NCBI RefSeq assembly: GCF_012847335.1
Contig: NZ_JABBDX010000003.1
Location: 1 to 64,000 of the forward strand
Reading direction: 5' to 3'
From: Psychrobacter sp. MF31
GTDB lineage: Bacteria > Pseudomonadota > Gammaproteobacteria > Pseudomonadales > Moraxellaceae
Length of the DNA: 64,000 bases
In this document: positions 45,910 through 55,508 of the stretch, piece after piece
Layout: each line of letters starts with the position of its first letter
How positions within the stretch are numbered: position 1 is the first letter of the stretch
Notes under the pieces: generated by a model
The model's database searches: none
The model's input: the letters and a program-made list of their open reading frames with translations, nothing else
Told to the model about the DNA's origin: nothing
Translations under genes and position numbers: made by a program

Positions 45910-47400
45910 TTAAATAATGGGATCGTTAAGGTACAGCTGATTGGCAGCCAAATCAATGGCGATTTGACCGACGTTTCCTGCGCCTTGGGTGATGAGCAAA
46001 TCGTTGGGCTGCAGCATGCGTTTCATGACCTCAGCAAGATTGTCTTTATCAATGATGGTCGGCTCAACTTTGCCGCGATGACGGATACTTTTTGCCAGTG
46101 CTTTAGAATCTGCACCAACAATTAAGTCCTCTCCTGCCGGATAAACGTCAAGAAGCAACAGCTCATCAACTTCGGATAATACCTCAACAAAGTCATCAAA
46201 GCAGTCGCGCGTCCGGCTGTAGCGATGCGGCTGAAACAGCATAACCAATCGGCGATCTGGGAAGCTTTGGCGCGCCGCTTTAATGGTTGCCTCTACCTCG
46301 GTTGGGTGATGACCATAATCATCGATTAAAAGCACGTCGCCTTCTTCAAGTTCCACTGCCCCATGCTGCTCAAAGCGGCGACCAACCCCAGCAAACTTTT
46401 GTAGCGTGCGCTTAATGGCTTCATCATCAACACCTTCATCCGTTGCCATAGTGATCGCGGCTAACGCGTTGTAAACGTTATGCAATCCAGGAATATTTAA
46501 GGTCAATTGTAGCGGCTCAAAATCACGGCGAAGTACGGTAAAATGCGTTTTTGTGCCGTCGCTTACCACATCAATGGCTTGAACGTCATTGTAAGACTCA
46601 AGACCAAAGGTCAACACGGGGCGCGAAATGTCATCAATCATCGCATAAAGCTCACGGTCATCACCGCAAACCACTGCCAAACCATAAAACGGCATGTTTT
46701 GTAAAAACTGAATGTAAGCGGCTTTTAATTTATCAAAGCTGTTTTCATAGGTTTCCATATGGTCTTGATCGATGTTGGTGACGATCGCTGCCATCGGATG
46801 CAAGGATAAAAATGACGCGTCTGACTCATCCGCTTCAGCCACCAAATAACGGCTGCTGCCAAGCGCCGCATTTTTGCCGGAAGCGTTTAATTTGCCGCCG
46901 ATCACATAAGTGGGATCAAGACCGCCTTCAGCCAGCATGGTGGTGAGCAAACTGGTCGTTGTCGTTTTACCATGAGCGCCAGCCACTGCAATGCCATGAC
47001 GATAGCGCATAAGCTCGCCTAGCATATCAGCTCGGCGGACGACCGGAAGTCGGGCTTTTAGCGCCGCTTTAATCTCAGGGTTGCTGCGATCAATGGCGGA
47101 GGACACCACGACCACATCAGCATCGGCAATATTTTTGGAGTCGTGACCGATAAAAATTTCAATGCCAATCTCGCGAAGGCGCTTGGTAACGGGACTGTCC
47201 ACGATATCCGAGCCGCTAACTTGATAGCCTTGATTGCTCATGACCTCGGCAATGCCGCACATCCCTGAGCCGCCAATTCCTACAAAATGCAGTCGCTGAA
47301 TCCGGCGCATCTCAGGAATCTCAATCAAACGTTTGGGGGAATCTTGATCAGGGCGATCAGATCGAGCGCAAGGGCTATTGGCAAAAGCGGTGCTTGGCAT
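45910..47400 (-). CDS. murC: UDP-N-acetylmuramate--L-alanine ligase
   Basis: A 496-residue cytosolic Mur ligase adding the first amino acid to UDP-MurNAc. The N-terminal [15 protein letters not shown] is the UDP-sugar-binding loop, the ATP P-loop is [14 protein letters not shown], and [11 protein letters not shown] and FQPHRYSRT lie in the C-terminal part. About 34 residues before the conserved [13 protein letters not shown] are poorly conserved, but the ATG at 47400 has AGAGA upstream. It lies between murG and ddl as in the standard dcw cluster. Confidence 0.97.
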   Translation of the reverse strand: MPSTAFANSPCARSDRPDQDSPKRLIEIPEMRRIQRLHFVGIGGSGMCGIAEVMSNQGYQVSGSDIVDSPVTKRLREIGIEIFIGHDSKNIADADVVVVSSAIDRSNPEIKAALKARLPVVRRADMLGELMRYRHGIAVAGAHGKTTTTSLLTTMLAEGGLDPTYVIGGKLNASGKNAALGSSRYLVAEADESDASFLSLHPMAAIVTNIDQDHMETYENSFDKLKAAYIQFLQNMPFYGLAVVCGDDRELYAMIDDISRPVLTFGLESYNDVQAIDVVSDGTKTHFTVLRRDFEPLQLTLNIPGLHNVYNALAAITMATDEGVDDEAIKRTLQKFAGVGRRFEQHGAVELEEGDVLLIDDYGHHPTEVEATIKAARQSFPDRRLVMLFQPHRYSRTRDCFDDFVEVLSEVDELLLLDVYPAGEDLIVGADSKALAKSIRHRGKVEPTIIDKDNLAEVMKRMLQPNDLLITQGAGNVGQIAIDLAANQLYLNDPII

Positions 47401-47530
47401 AACGCGTCTCTTTAAATTAGGGCAAATAAAAGTTAGGTCAAAAAATCAGTAAACGTTGCTAAAAGCGTGACGCAATGGTGCTGATAGCAAAGGTTTATAT
47501 TACAATTTATTTAAATGGCAATCATAGCCA

Positions 47531-48646
47531 TCAAAGCAATCGCTGCCAAATAATTTGGGCAACCGTTTCGGTCGCGGCGCGATTGGCAAGCGCGTTGGCT
47601 TTTTTTGCCATCGCTAAGCAAGATGGTCGATCCAATGCCTGTATCGTGTCACTTAAGCGCTTAGGCGTCAGCTCTGATTGCGGTATTAAAATTGCCGCAT
47701 CGTTATCGGTCAGCGTTTTGGCATTTGCAGTTTGGTGGTCATCAACCGCATGCGGTAGCGGCACAAAAATCGCAGCAATACCGACATTTTGGATTTCGGT
47801 CACGGTCAGCGCGCCTGCTCGGCAAACAATCACATCTGCCCAGTTGTAAGCCGCTGCCATATCCTCAATAAACGGCTGAACGGTGATGTTATGATGGTCA
47901 ATTTGGCTTTGCTCGTAAGCTGACTGAGTGCTTTCTTCATTGCCGCGACCACATTGGTGGCGAACTTGCAGCGGCTTTGCAATCAGTTCAAGCGCTTTTG
48001 GTACGGTTTCATTCAACACTTGAGCGCCAAGCGAGCCACCAACAACGAGCAGTCTAAGCGGCGAGTTGTCATTTTTATCATAGCGCTCATCAGGCATTTT
48101 AACGCCAGAGATGGCATTACGAACTGGATTGCCGACCGTTTGAACTTTATCACTTTGACCTTTATCAAAGGTGCCGTCAAACGCCTGCAACACGTTGACC
48201 GCCATTTTTGCTAAATAGCGATTGCTCATTCCGGCAATGGCGTTTTGCTCGTGAATGATCAAAGGCGTTCCTGCCATTTTTGCTGCCATGCCACCCGGCG
48301 CTGTCACATAACCGCCAAAGCCGACCACCAAATCGATGTCATTTTGCTTGATCACTTTTCGGCTGGCAAGTACGGCGGCAAGCAGGGTCATCGGCAGCTT
48401 AAATAATCGCCCAATCCCTTTTCCGCGCAAGCCTTGCATAGCAATCGCGTGATAAGGGTAGCCCGTAGGTTTGACCAAGTCCGACTCCATTCCCGATTGC
48501 GTGCCAAGCCAATGAATGGTCGCGCCGCGCTGGGATAACGCTTCGGCAACTGCCAATGCCGGAAACACGTGACCGCCGGTTCCGGCTGCCATCATTAAGA
48601 TATTGGGCGCTTTGGTTGGAAATTGGCGGGAGTCTTGGTCTTGCAT
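47531..48646 (-). CDS. murG: UDP-GlcNAc:undecaprenyl-PP-MurNAc-pentapeptide GlcNAc transferase
   Basis: A 371-residue peripheral membrane GT28 glycosyltransferase that converts lipid I to lipid II. The N-terminal MMAAGTGGHVFPALAVAEAL holds the glycine-rich loop and catalytic His. HEQNAIAGMSNR, LLVVGGSLGAQVLNE and the UDP-GlcNAc-binding VCRAGALTVTEI with PLPHAVDDHQTANA follow. It begins the cluster; murD, ftsW and upstream dcw genes are not beside it. Confidence 0.96.
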   Translation of the reverse strand: MQDQDSRQFPTKAPNILMMAAGTGGHVFPALAVAEALSQRGATIHWLGTQSGMESDLVKPTGYPYHAIAMQGLRGKGIGRLFKLPMTLLAAVLASRKVIKQNDIDLVVGFGGYVTAPGGMAAKMAGTPLIIHEQNAIAGMSNRYLAKMAVNVLQAFDGTFDKGQSDKVQTVGNPVRNAISGVKMPDERYDKNDNSPLRLLVVGGSLGAQVLNETVPKALELIAKPLQVRHQCGRGNEESTQSAYEQSQIDHHNITVQPFIEDMAAAYNWADVIVCRAGALTVTEIQNVGIAAIFVPLPHAVDDHQTANAKTLTDNDAAILIPQSELTPKRLSDTIQALDRPSCLAMAKKANALANRAATETVAQIIWQRLL

Positions 48647-48806
48647 GGAAAAAACCCTAGTTTTAGCGTCAGGATTGACTCAAATAAATGGTCAAACCTT
48701 GGTGGGAGTAAAAGCCGAATAGTATAAAGCAATGACAAAAAAGCACTGTGCCATTTGGTAACAAATTGCATGATATTTTGATTGCCATTGCCTGTATTTT
48801 TATCAA

Positions 48807-49766
48807 TTAGCTCTCAAAGCGCGCCTCGATGGCTTTAATAAAGTCGGTTGCAATGTCTGTTCCGCATTGGTCGTTAATTTCGCGGACGCAAGTGGGACTG
48901 GTCACGTTAATCTCGGTGATGCGACCACCAATTAAATCTAAACCAACAAACATCAGCCCTTTGTCACGGACAATCGGCGCGACCGCTTGCGCAACTTCGC
49001 GTTCAGCATCACTAAGCGGCATGGCAACGCCGCGACCGCCCGCTGCCAGATTGCCACGCGTCTCGCCGCCAACGGGAATCCGCGCTAAGCAGTAATCAAC
49101 CACGACCCCATCAACGATTAACACGCGCTTGTCGCCTTCGCTAATCTCAGGCAAATAACGCTGAGCCATAATTGGCATGGTTTCAAGCTCGGTGAGCATC
49201 TCAAGGGTCGCACCAATATTAGGACTATCGGCGGTCAATCGAAACACGCCCATCCCGCCCATACCATCAAGCGGCTTGACAATCACGTCTTGCTGATCGC
49301 GGATAAATTCGCGGATGTGCGACTGTTTGCTCGTCACAATAGTTGGGCTCATAAACGGGCTAAACCACGTGGCAAACAGCTTTTCGTTACAATCACGAAT
49401 CGCGGTTGGGTCATTGACCACCAACACGCCAGCGGCTTTGGCATGATCGAGCAAATAAGTGGCATGCAAAAAGCGCAAGTCAAACGGCGGGTCTTTACGC
49501 ATTAAAATCACATCAAACTCAGTCACAGCCTTGGTGTCTTTATCGCCCAACTGGTAAAAATCAGCAGGATTTTGCGCACAAACAACCGATTGGCTATCCA
49601 CCATAAGTTGACCGCGATTGAGCCACAAATCATGAATTTGGCAATAAAACAGTTTGTGACCGCGATTTTGTGCCGACCACATCATCGCCAGACTGGTGTC
49701 TTTGTAATAATTGATGCGCTCGATGGGGTCCATCACCACCAAAATGTTTAAGTCCGATTGCTTCAT
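48807..49766 (-). CDS. gshB: Glutathione synthetase
   Basis: A 319-residue ATP-grasp enzyme that joins gamma-glutamylcysteine and glycine. The N-terminus has VVMDPIERINYYKDTSLAMM, then RKDPPFDLRFLHATYLLD, VKPLDGMGGMGVFRL (ATP loop), and GGETRGNLAAGGRG, ending with EINVTSPTCVREI. All are gshB signatures. It lies downstream of pyrE on the same strand (64-base gap). Its product glutathione supports the fghA/frmA pathway in this window and possibly the Kef-type antiporter. Confidence 0.97.
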   Translation of the reverse strand: MKQSDLNILVVMDPIERINYYKDTSLAMMWSAQNRGHKLFYCQIHDLWLNRGQLMVDSQSVVCAQNPADFYQLGDKDTKAVTEFDVILMRKDPPFDLRFLHATYLLDHAKAAGVLVVNDPTAIRDCNEKLFATWFSPFMSPTIVTSKQSHIREFIRDQQDVIVKPLDGMGGMGVFRLTADSPNIGATLEMLTELETMPIMAQRYLPEISEGDKRVLIVDGVVVDYCLARIPVGGETRGNLAAGGRGVAMPLSDAEREVAQAVAPIVRDKGLMFVGLDLIGGRITEINVTSPTCVREINDQCGTDIATDFIKAIEARFES

Positions 49767-49830
49767 GATAAGCTCACTTAACTTGTTATTTTTAATTTCT
49801 ATTTTTAAATTTTAAAGTACTAACTCGCCA

Positions 49831-50505
49831 TTATACGCCGTATTGCTCGCGGTAATGCTGCATTTTTGCAAGTTGGGTTGGGTTTTGATAAGCGCGATTT
49901 GGGTCAGATAAATAGCTGATCAAGTCATCCATGCTCACCAAAGCGCGAACAGGAACGGCTAAATTTTCGGCAAGCTCTTGAATCGCTGAGCGCGCACCTT
50001 GACCTTTTTCTTTTCGATCCAGCGCCACAATAATGCCGCCGACGGTCGCGCCCGCTTTAGTTAAAATGTCCACCACCTCACGCATTGCTGTGCCAGCAGT
50101 GATCACATCATCCAAAATCCAAACGCATTTGCCCGCCACATCCGCGCCAACCAGACTTCCGCCCTCGCCATGGGTTTTGGCTTCTTTTCGGTTGTAGCCC
50201 CAATGCGCGTTGATGCCGTGATTGCGCCAAAGCGCTTGCGCCGTTGCTGCCACAAACGGAATGCCTTTGTAAGCGGCACCAAAAATCACCAAATCGCGAT
50301 TTCCCGTTTTTTGCATTTCATCGGCAAGGGCTTTGGCGTAACCATTTGCTAACAGCGACAGCATCTCGCCTGTCGCCAAAAGTCCTGCATTAAAAAAATA
50401 TGGGCTAATGCGACCTGATTTTAAGACAAACTCGCCAAATTTAAGCACCTGATTGTCAAGCGCCAACTGGATAAACTCATGCGATGAAAACGACTGCGAC
50501 GACAT
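49831..50505 (-). CDS. pyrE: Orotate phosphoribosyltransferase
   Basis: A 224-residue enzyme of pyrimidine synthesis attaching PRPP to orotate. The PRPP motif is VWILDDVITAGTAMREV; FNAGLLATGEML and FGAAYKGIPFVAATA and the flexible catalytic loop GYNRKEAKTHGEGG are clear. The ATG at 50505 follows GAGGT at a good distance; an upstream in-frame TTG would start inside that site. It precedes gshB. Confidence 0.96.
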   Translation of the reverse strand: MSSQSFSSHEFIQLALDNQVLKFGEFVLKSGRISPYFFNAGLLATGEMLSLLANGYAKALADEMQKTGNRDLVIFGAAYKGIPFVAATAQALWRNHGINAHWGYNRKEAKTHGEGGSLVGADVAGKCVWILDDVITAGTAMREVVDILTKAGATVGGIIVALDRKEKGQGARSAIQELAENLAVPVRALVSMDDLISYLSDPNRAYQNPTQLAKMQHYREQYGV

Positions 50506-50566
50506 AACGACCTCTATAGACAAAAACGAATAGACAAAAAAAGTGCTTTATTGTACGCATTATTGC

Positions 50567-51565
50567 TTACATTGACCAACCGTTGATGGCAATTTCGCTC
50601 AAATTAACATACCTTGAAAATAAGCTTGATCGCGATGACATATTAAAATAACAAGTGCCATCGCGGCTAACCTCCATCTCAAAACCAAGCAGGAAGGCAG
50701 CGACAATAATATGACCAGAAAACAGACGAATTTGGCGGAAATAATCGCGCCGCGCCGGAAATTTAACCGCTTGGCTCAGCACAAAACTGCGCGCAAAATG
50801 ACAAATCTGATCGCTATTTAAGCTGCGATTGATGGATTTTCGCTTGCTACACGATTTTAAAATATGCATGGCAACACTACAGGGCAAAATATCTAGCGCC
50901 AAACTGTCCTGAGCTTTGCCTATTGCAGAATCAGGAGCGACCGCTTCAAGGAGTTCTGGCTGCAAAATCACTTGCCAATCGTCCAAAAAGTCGCTATTTA
51001 ATAACGCATCTTGGTCAAAGCGCTTAATCAAAGCGCGAAGCGAGGTTGACAGTGGCGGCGCTTTAAGCACTTTGCTTGAATCAACACTTATCCCAAAGCG
51101 GGTAAGCATTGGGAACTGCTGTAACACGCGGTCAATATCTGCCAAATCAAGCAAAACGCTTGGATCAAAATCAGCAATCAGTGGCGGCGAGCTGATCGGC
51201 TGCTCAAAATCAGCAGGAAGTGCTACTAACTGCGCCGCTGACAACAACTCTAAATGCTCTTGCAAACCTGTCGAGGCAATCAGCTGCCATTTTGACAGCT
51301 CAGTCTCGCCATCTAACGGCGATTTGGGGATCAATTCATAATAACCCTCGCCAAAATACGCGGTCGCCATTCCTTGAGCATTTGGCGCAGGCTCCGGAAT
51401 ATCGGTCAGCGGTCTTGCCGGATCGATAAGCGCTTGATTTGGGTCAAAATTGGGATGACGAACCTTTCGACTCGCCCGATTGAGTTTAGATTGAGTAGAA
51501 CTTTCCAAAGCCTGTTTTTGTTTGGCTAAAGTTTGCGCCTCATTGTCACCATTTTTCCAAGTCAT
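50567..51565 (-). CDS. Hypothetical protein
   Basis: A 332-residue soluble protein that I do not recognise. The N-terminal 100 residues are charged and proline-rich and probably disordered. The middle (about 110-240) is rich in leucine and aspartate (for example FDPSVLLDLADIDRVLQQFP). The C-terminal 100 residues contain basic patches and end in hydrophobic and aromatic segments (RQIRLFSGHIIVAAFLLGFEMEV). No signal peptide or catalytic motif was seen. The ATG at 51565 was used in place of a TTG two codons upstream. It lies between the YeeZ-like gene and pyrE on the same strand, 26 bases after the former. Confidence 0.6.
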   Translation of the reverse strand: MTWKNGDNEAQTLAKQKQALESSTQSKLNRASRKVRHPNFDPNQALIDPARPLTDIPEPAPNAQGMATAYFGEGYYELIPKSPLDGETELSKWQLIASTGLQEHLELLSAAQLVALPADFEQPISSPPLIADFDPSVLLDLADIDRVLQQFPMLTRFGISVDSSKVLKAPPLSTSLRALIKRFDQDALLNSDFLDDWQVILQPELLEAVAPDSAIGKAQDSLALDILPCSVAMHILKSCSKRKSINRSLNSDQICHFARSFVLSQAVKFPARRDYFRQIRLFSGHIIVAAFLLGFEMEVSRDGTCYFNMSSRSSLFSRYVNLSEIAINGWSM

Positions 51566-51591
51566 TGCCAAAGTCGTTTCCGTTACTGGGG

Positions 51592-52470
51592 TTATTTAAT
51601 TTCAAAATCGCTGTGCTGCAAAATATCGCGGTAGCCTGCTTGCCAATCGGGAAAAGTAAGCCAATCGCATGGGATATTGCTGTGAAGCCGCTTGCCCGTT
51701 ACTGCCGTTTTGCGGTCATCAATGACAGGATTTGTGCTGCCAAGCTGATCGCTGAGCCAAGTCGTTAATTCAAAGCTCGTCACTGGCAAATAATCGGTCG
51801 CAAGATATAACGGCTTTGGCGCAGCTGTCGTTAATACGTTGGCAATAATCGTCACCAAATCGCTGTCCATAATCCGGTTTGTCCAATGCTTGCGCGCTAT
51901 CGGCTCTTTCTCATCTTTTTGAGCTTGGCGAACGCGCATGAGGCGATTGCGACCATAAATGCCACTTGGGCGGATGATAATGGTTTTATCGTGAAAGCCA
52001 TTTTGCAGCGCTTGCTCAGCCTTTAAAATAAAATTTGAGGTTGAATTGTCATCAAGCGATGAAGGCACAACGGTGTCATCAATCCAATCGCCATTGTCTT
52101 GACCGTAAATTCCCGTTGAGGAAATAAAAAGGATACGCTCAAGGTTTGGTAACTCATCACTCAAGCTTGCTAAATGCTGACAAATTTTTAAATAGCTGTT
52201 TTCATAGCCCACTTTTGAATAGTCATCAGGGGTGACAATAATCGCAATTCTACTAAAATTTTTTAACTGCTCAGCGGTTAAAGCAAGCGCATCACATTGT
52301 AAAAACTGAGCGTTTGTTGCCAAATCATAATGATCACGCTTGTGCCTTGCAAGCCCTGTCACATCAAAGCCTTGATCGGCAAGGGTATTGGTCACTGGCA
52401 AGCCAATCGCGCCTTGACCGATAATCAGGTACTTTTGATTTTGATGCTGGTTTTGATTTTGCACAACCAT
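51592..52470 (-). CDS. YeeZ-like NAD(P)-binding sugar epimerase/reductase family protein
   Basis: A 292-residue short-chain dehydrogenase-like protein. A Rossmann loop IIGQGAIGLPVTNTLA (about 15-30) opens the protein. ILFISSTGIYGQDNGDWIDD carries the Ser/Thr and Tyr region of the extended SDR family, followed by IIIRPSGIYGRNR. The general shape matches YeeZ/atypical SDR proteins, whose substrate is unknown. AAGGGA precedes the ATG. It is followed by the unknown gene 26 bases on and is likely co-transcribed. Confidence 0.75.
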   Translation of the reverse strand: MVVQNQNQHQNQKYLIIGQGAIGLPVTNTLADQGFDVTGLARHKRDHYDLATNAQFLQCDALALTAEQLKNFSRIAIIVTPDDYSKVGYENSYLKICQHLASLSDELPNLERILFISSTGIYGQDNGDWIDDTVVPSSLDDNSTSNFILKAEQALQNGFHDKTIIIRPSGIYGRNRLMRVRQAQKDEKEPIARKHWTNRIMDSDLVTIIANVLTTAAPKPLYLATDYLPVTSFELTTWLSDQLGSTNPVIDDRKTAVTGKRLHSNIPCDWLTFPDWQAGYRDILQHSDFEIK

Positions 52471-52519
52471 AAGTTATCCCTTATCTTATTCTTATGATAA
52501 CGTTCAACTTTAAATTTAA

Positions 52520-54634
52520 TTAAAAATAGCGTTTATACGACAATTTAATATCATCTTGTGATTCAATCCGGTCGCGCCATTCATAGCTCGCCTCAATCCT
52601 AAGCGCTTGGTTTTTATCGATATCGTATTGCAGTCCTAAACTGCTGATTGGCTGCCAATAATGCGATGTTATACTGTCATCTGAGCTGTCACCATGATAC
52701 CAATACGGCAGTTGTAGCCCTGCGGCGGCGCGCAAGCGCTCATTAATTTGATAATAGCAGCCGGTATCAATTCCTGCGCCCACGCGGTAGCCTTTGCTGA
52801 TGCCGCGACCTGCCTGAGCTGTCCCATTTGCCATCGCAAAACAAAGCTGCGGCGGCATATGCCCCGTGCCAAGTTTTGGCGCGCCAAACGCCCACGACCA
52901 GCCATATTCAAACGAAGTGTTGCCCACCAAATGGTCTTTATCACTGTTTTGCAGCGCCTCGTTTTGCGAGCCATCGTTAACGCGAGTGGCTTCAATCGCG
53001 GCGCCCCAAGTTGCGCCTTTTTTAGCGGCATTGACGGGATTAAATGAGCGACCTTTGATTAAGGTGAAATTTTGCAACGTGACGCGATTTGGGGATAGTT
53101 TTTCGTTGTCAGTATCATTGACGCGCAAAGTGGCGGCAAGTCCAGTTAAGTTAAAAAATTGCGGAAATCCTGCGGGATTATCAAGCATGTCATGATAGCC
53201 GGCTTGAACACCAATATCCGCGTAGCTATTGCCGCCGCGCTGACCAATGCCAAGCTGCATCGATTGCAAAAAATGCCGGTCAAGCGGATTATTATTGGCA
53301 GCAGAAATGGTGGTTGGTAACAATGTTTGACCGTCTGGGCTGATGCTCGAGATTGGATTGTCTTTGTGTGACTTGATGCCATCAAGCTTGGCTTTTGGCA
53401 AGTTTAACGCTTGAGCTTTATTTAGCTGCGCTTGCCGTAAGCTGCTGTCCGAGGGCGTAAAGCGACCTTTTTCAATCAAGTTTTCTTTATTTAATAATTG
53501 GATCACGTCTGAGGGAATCACCGCAAAGGATAATTGGCTTAATAAATGCTGATCAGGACGAACGACGTCAATCAATCGCAAGATTTCAGAGGCGCAATTG
53601 TCCGTGGTGAAATAATACGGCAATCCTAAATCTTTGGTTTCCCAAACGTGAGCCATGATTTGCTGGACCTCGCTTGGGGTAAGCATAAGATGATATGTCC
53701 ACGTGTCGCGCTCGTCTTCTTGCAGATATTTTGCTAACCTTGAGGGATAAGGATCAATCTCGATAATATTATTGTAGCGACCGCTGACCGATTTAAGCGC
53801 ATAAATCACGAACTGATCGCTATCATTACCATTAACCGTGTCATTGAGCGCATAAGCATGATTGATTTTAGAAAAATCGTTGGCACTGGCTTTTGAATCG
53901 ATTCGCAATAGCGTGTGAGCAAAGGCGGATAACGGATTGTCCAAGTATTCTTGAGCAAACATCACGGATAATTGGTTCGGCGCAAGGGTCGTCATCCAAT
54001 CCTCAAGCTTTGGGCAATCGGCATTTATACGGTTTAAATCTATCCCAAGTTCGCCCGCCAGCCAATTAGCGCGCGCCGGAAATCGGCAAATGACCGAGTC
54101 GTTTTTGGCAGCTGGAGTTGCCATTTCCGCCGCTAACGCTTTGAGCATGGCATCAAGTTCGGCTTTGGAATCGGTTCTGCCGTTGGGGCTTAAAAAAAAC
54201 TCAGCATTATCCACCAAGCTTTGGTTATTTTTTTTACTTTTACCAAGCAAGCTTTTTTTATCATCCACAAAATAAAGCAGCCGCCGCCACGTCGTATGCT
54301 GAGCTAAATTTTTGCTGTCAGCCTGATTTTGCCAACGTGATAATTGCTCGGTTGCGTTGTTTAAGTTTTGAGCGCTGGGCGGCGTTTTGCTTTCGGTAAT
54401 TTTAGGTGCTGCTAAATTAGCCGTCATTTTTGCGCGATTGGTGTTGTCTGCCACCATAATTTGCTGCGTTGACTCATCGCTAAGCGTCGGGGCTAACACA
54501 CCTTCACTAACAATGTTTAATGGCGTCGGTAAAAACGCTTGCGCCGATTGCGCGACCATCAAAATCCCAACGGCCGCAGTTAACGGCGATAGCGGCTGGT
54601 GAATAGCGTTCATAATCAAGGCGTGACATCTCAT
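52520..54634 (-). CDS. Exported DUF4105 (Lnb N-terminal-like) protein with outer-membrane-like C-terminus
   Basis: A 704-residue exported protein. The start has a signal peptide (hydrophobic TAAVGILMVAQ, then SAQA cleavage). The first part (about 150-400) resembles DUF4105: SAFAHTLLRID, YALNDTVNGND, and YHLMLTPSEVQQIMAHVWE, then YYFTTDNCASEILRLID with a conserved Asn-Cys. The last 250 residues have alternating aromatic/glycine strands (YADIGVQAGYHD, TSFEYGWSWAFG, LRIEASYEWRDR) ending in Phe (KRYF), like an outer-membrane beta-barrel. The ATG at 54634 was chosen; TTG at 54652 and ATG at 54613 are alternatives. The function is not established. Confidence 0.75.
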   Translation of the reverse strand: MRCHALIMNAIHQPLSPLTAAVGILMVAQSAQAFLPTPLNIVSEGVLAPTLSDESTQQIMVADNTNRAKMTANLAAPKITESKTPPSAQNLNNATEQLSRWQNQADSKNLAQHTTWRRLLYFVDDKKSLLGKSKKNNQSLVDNAEFFLSPNGRTDSKAELDAMLKALAAEMATPAAKNDSVICRFPARANWLAGELGIDLNRINADCPKLEDWMTTLAPNQLSVMFAQEYLDNPLSAFAHTLLRIDSKASANDFSKINHAYALNDTVNGNDSDQFVIYALKSVSGRYNNIIEIDPYPSRLAKYLQEDERDTWTYHLMLTPSEVQQIMAHVWETKDLGLPYYFTTDNCASEILRLIDVVRPDQHLLSQLSFAVIPSDVIQLLNKENLIEKGRFTPSDSSLRQAQLNKAQALNLPKAKLDGIKSHKDNPISSISPDGQTLLPTTISAANNNPLDRHFLQSMQLGIGQRGGNSYADIGVQAGYHDMLDNPAGFPQFFNLTGLAATLRVNDTDNEKLSPNRVTLQNFTLIKGRSFNPVNAAKKGATWGAAIEATRVNDGSQNEALQNSDKDHLVGNTSFEYGWSWAFGAPKLGTGHMPPQLCFAMANGTAQAGRGISKGYRVGAGIDTGCYYQINERLRAAAGLQLPYWYHGDSSDDSITSHYWQPISSLGLQYDIDKNQALRIEASYEWRDRIESQDDIKLSYKRYF

Positions 54635-54759
54635 ACGTTTGCGCTCGTGCAATTTGCCAAAATTAGCGATAAAATAACCTAAAACTAACGTCCTATCTTA
54701 GCATCAATCCTCGCCTTTCAGAATGTTAAAAATGTGACTGATCAAGAGTACCGCCGACG

Positions 54760-55356
54760 ATGTCAACCCAAACTGCGATTCCTAAGATTTATGATGGCAA
54801 GCTTGATTCGGCTGAATGGCTTGCCTCGCCCAACTTTAACGAGCGACCAAAAAACAGCGATATTCAGGCGATTGTGATTCACAATATCAGCTTGCCGCCG
54901 GATGAGTTTGGTGCGGTGGTCAAAAACGGCTTGCATTACGTTAAAGCCCTATTTTTAAATCAGCTTGATTGGAACGCCCATCCGTATTTTTTAACGATTA
55001 AAGGCGCTGAAGTTTCCGCGCACTTATTTATTGAGCGCGACGGTCAACTGACCCAGTTTGTTAATTTTAACGACCGAGCTTGGCACGCGGGGCGATCTAG
55101 CTATTTGGGGCGCGCCGAGTGCAATGATTTTAGCATCGGTATTGAGCTTGAAGGCTCAGATTTTATGCCGTTCACCGATATTCAATATGAAGTGTTGGCA
55201 AGTGTGATTGCTGCAATTTATGAGGCATATCCCAAAACGCGGCGGCATTTGACGGGGCATAGCGATATTGCGCCGATCCGCAAAACTGACCCTGGCGAGT
55301 ATTTTGACTGGCAAAAATTGCGCGGAATGGTTGCCCAACATATCAACGCTGATTGA
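54760..55356 (+). CDS. ampD: 1,6-anhydro-N-acetylmuramyl-L-alanine amidase AmpD
   Basis: A 198-residue cytosolic zinc amidase of the peptidoglycan recycling pathway (no signal peptide). Zinc ligands are His41 in IVIHNIS, His167 in LTGHSDI, and Asp177 in RKTDPGEYFDW. SIGIELEGSDF provides the catalytic Glu region. In bacteria with chromosomal ampC/ampR, its loss raises beta-lactamase expression; no such genes are in the window. It is transcribed divergently from the DUF4105 gene and precedes murJ. Confidence 0.95.
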   Translation: MSTQTAIPKIYDGKLDSAEWLASPNFNERPKNSDIQAIVIHNISLPPDEFGAVVKNGLHYVKALFLNQLDWNAHPYFLTIKGAEVSAHLFIERDGQLTQFVNFNDRAWHAGRSSYLGRAECNDFSIGIELEGSDFMPFTDIQYEVLASVIAAIYEAYPKTRRHLTGHSDIAPIRKTDPGEYFDWQKLRGMVAQHINAD

Positions 55357-55463
55357 CTGTCTTTTAGCACTTTTTAAATAGCATAACCTCAAAAATCGCC
55401 CCCAAATTTTTAAGGTTATCCCTATAAAATCCGCAAGCAATTCATTTACGGCGGCGCTGAAAG

Positions 55464-55472
55464 TGCTATAAT
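55464..55472 (+). promoter_or_regulatory. Extended -10 promoter element before murJ
   Basis: TGCTATAAT, identical to the elements before rpoZ and recA, lies 37 bases before the murJ ATG. Confidence 0.45.
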
Positions 55473-55508
55473 CGCTCGCGTTTTTTGACGATAAAGTTGC
55501 AAATTGTT

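Noticed and set aside
50567-54634. A new defence or secretion system formed by the unknown, YeeZ-like and DUF4105 genes
   Set aside because: They share a strand, but gaps and families give no support for a joint system; the ordinary reading is independent housekeeping and envelope genes.
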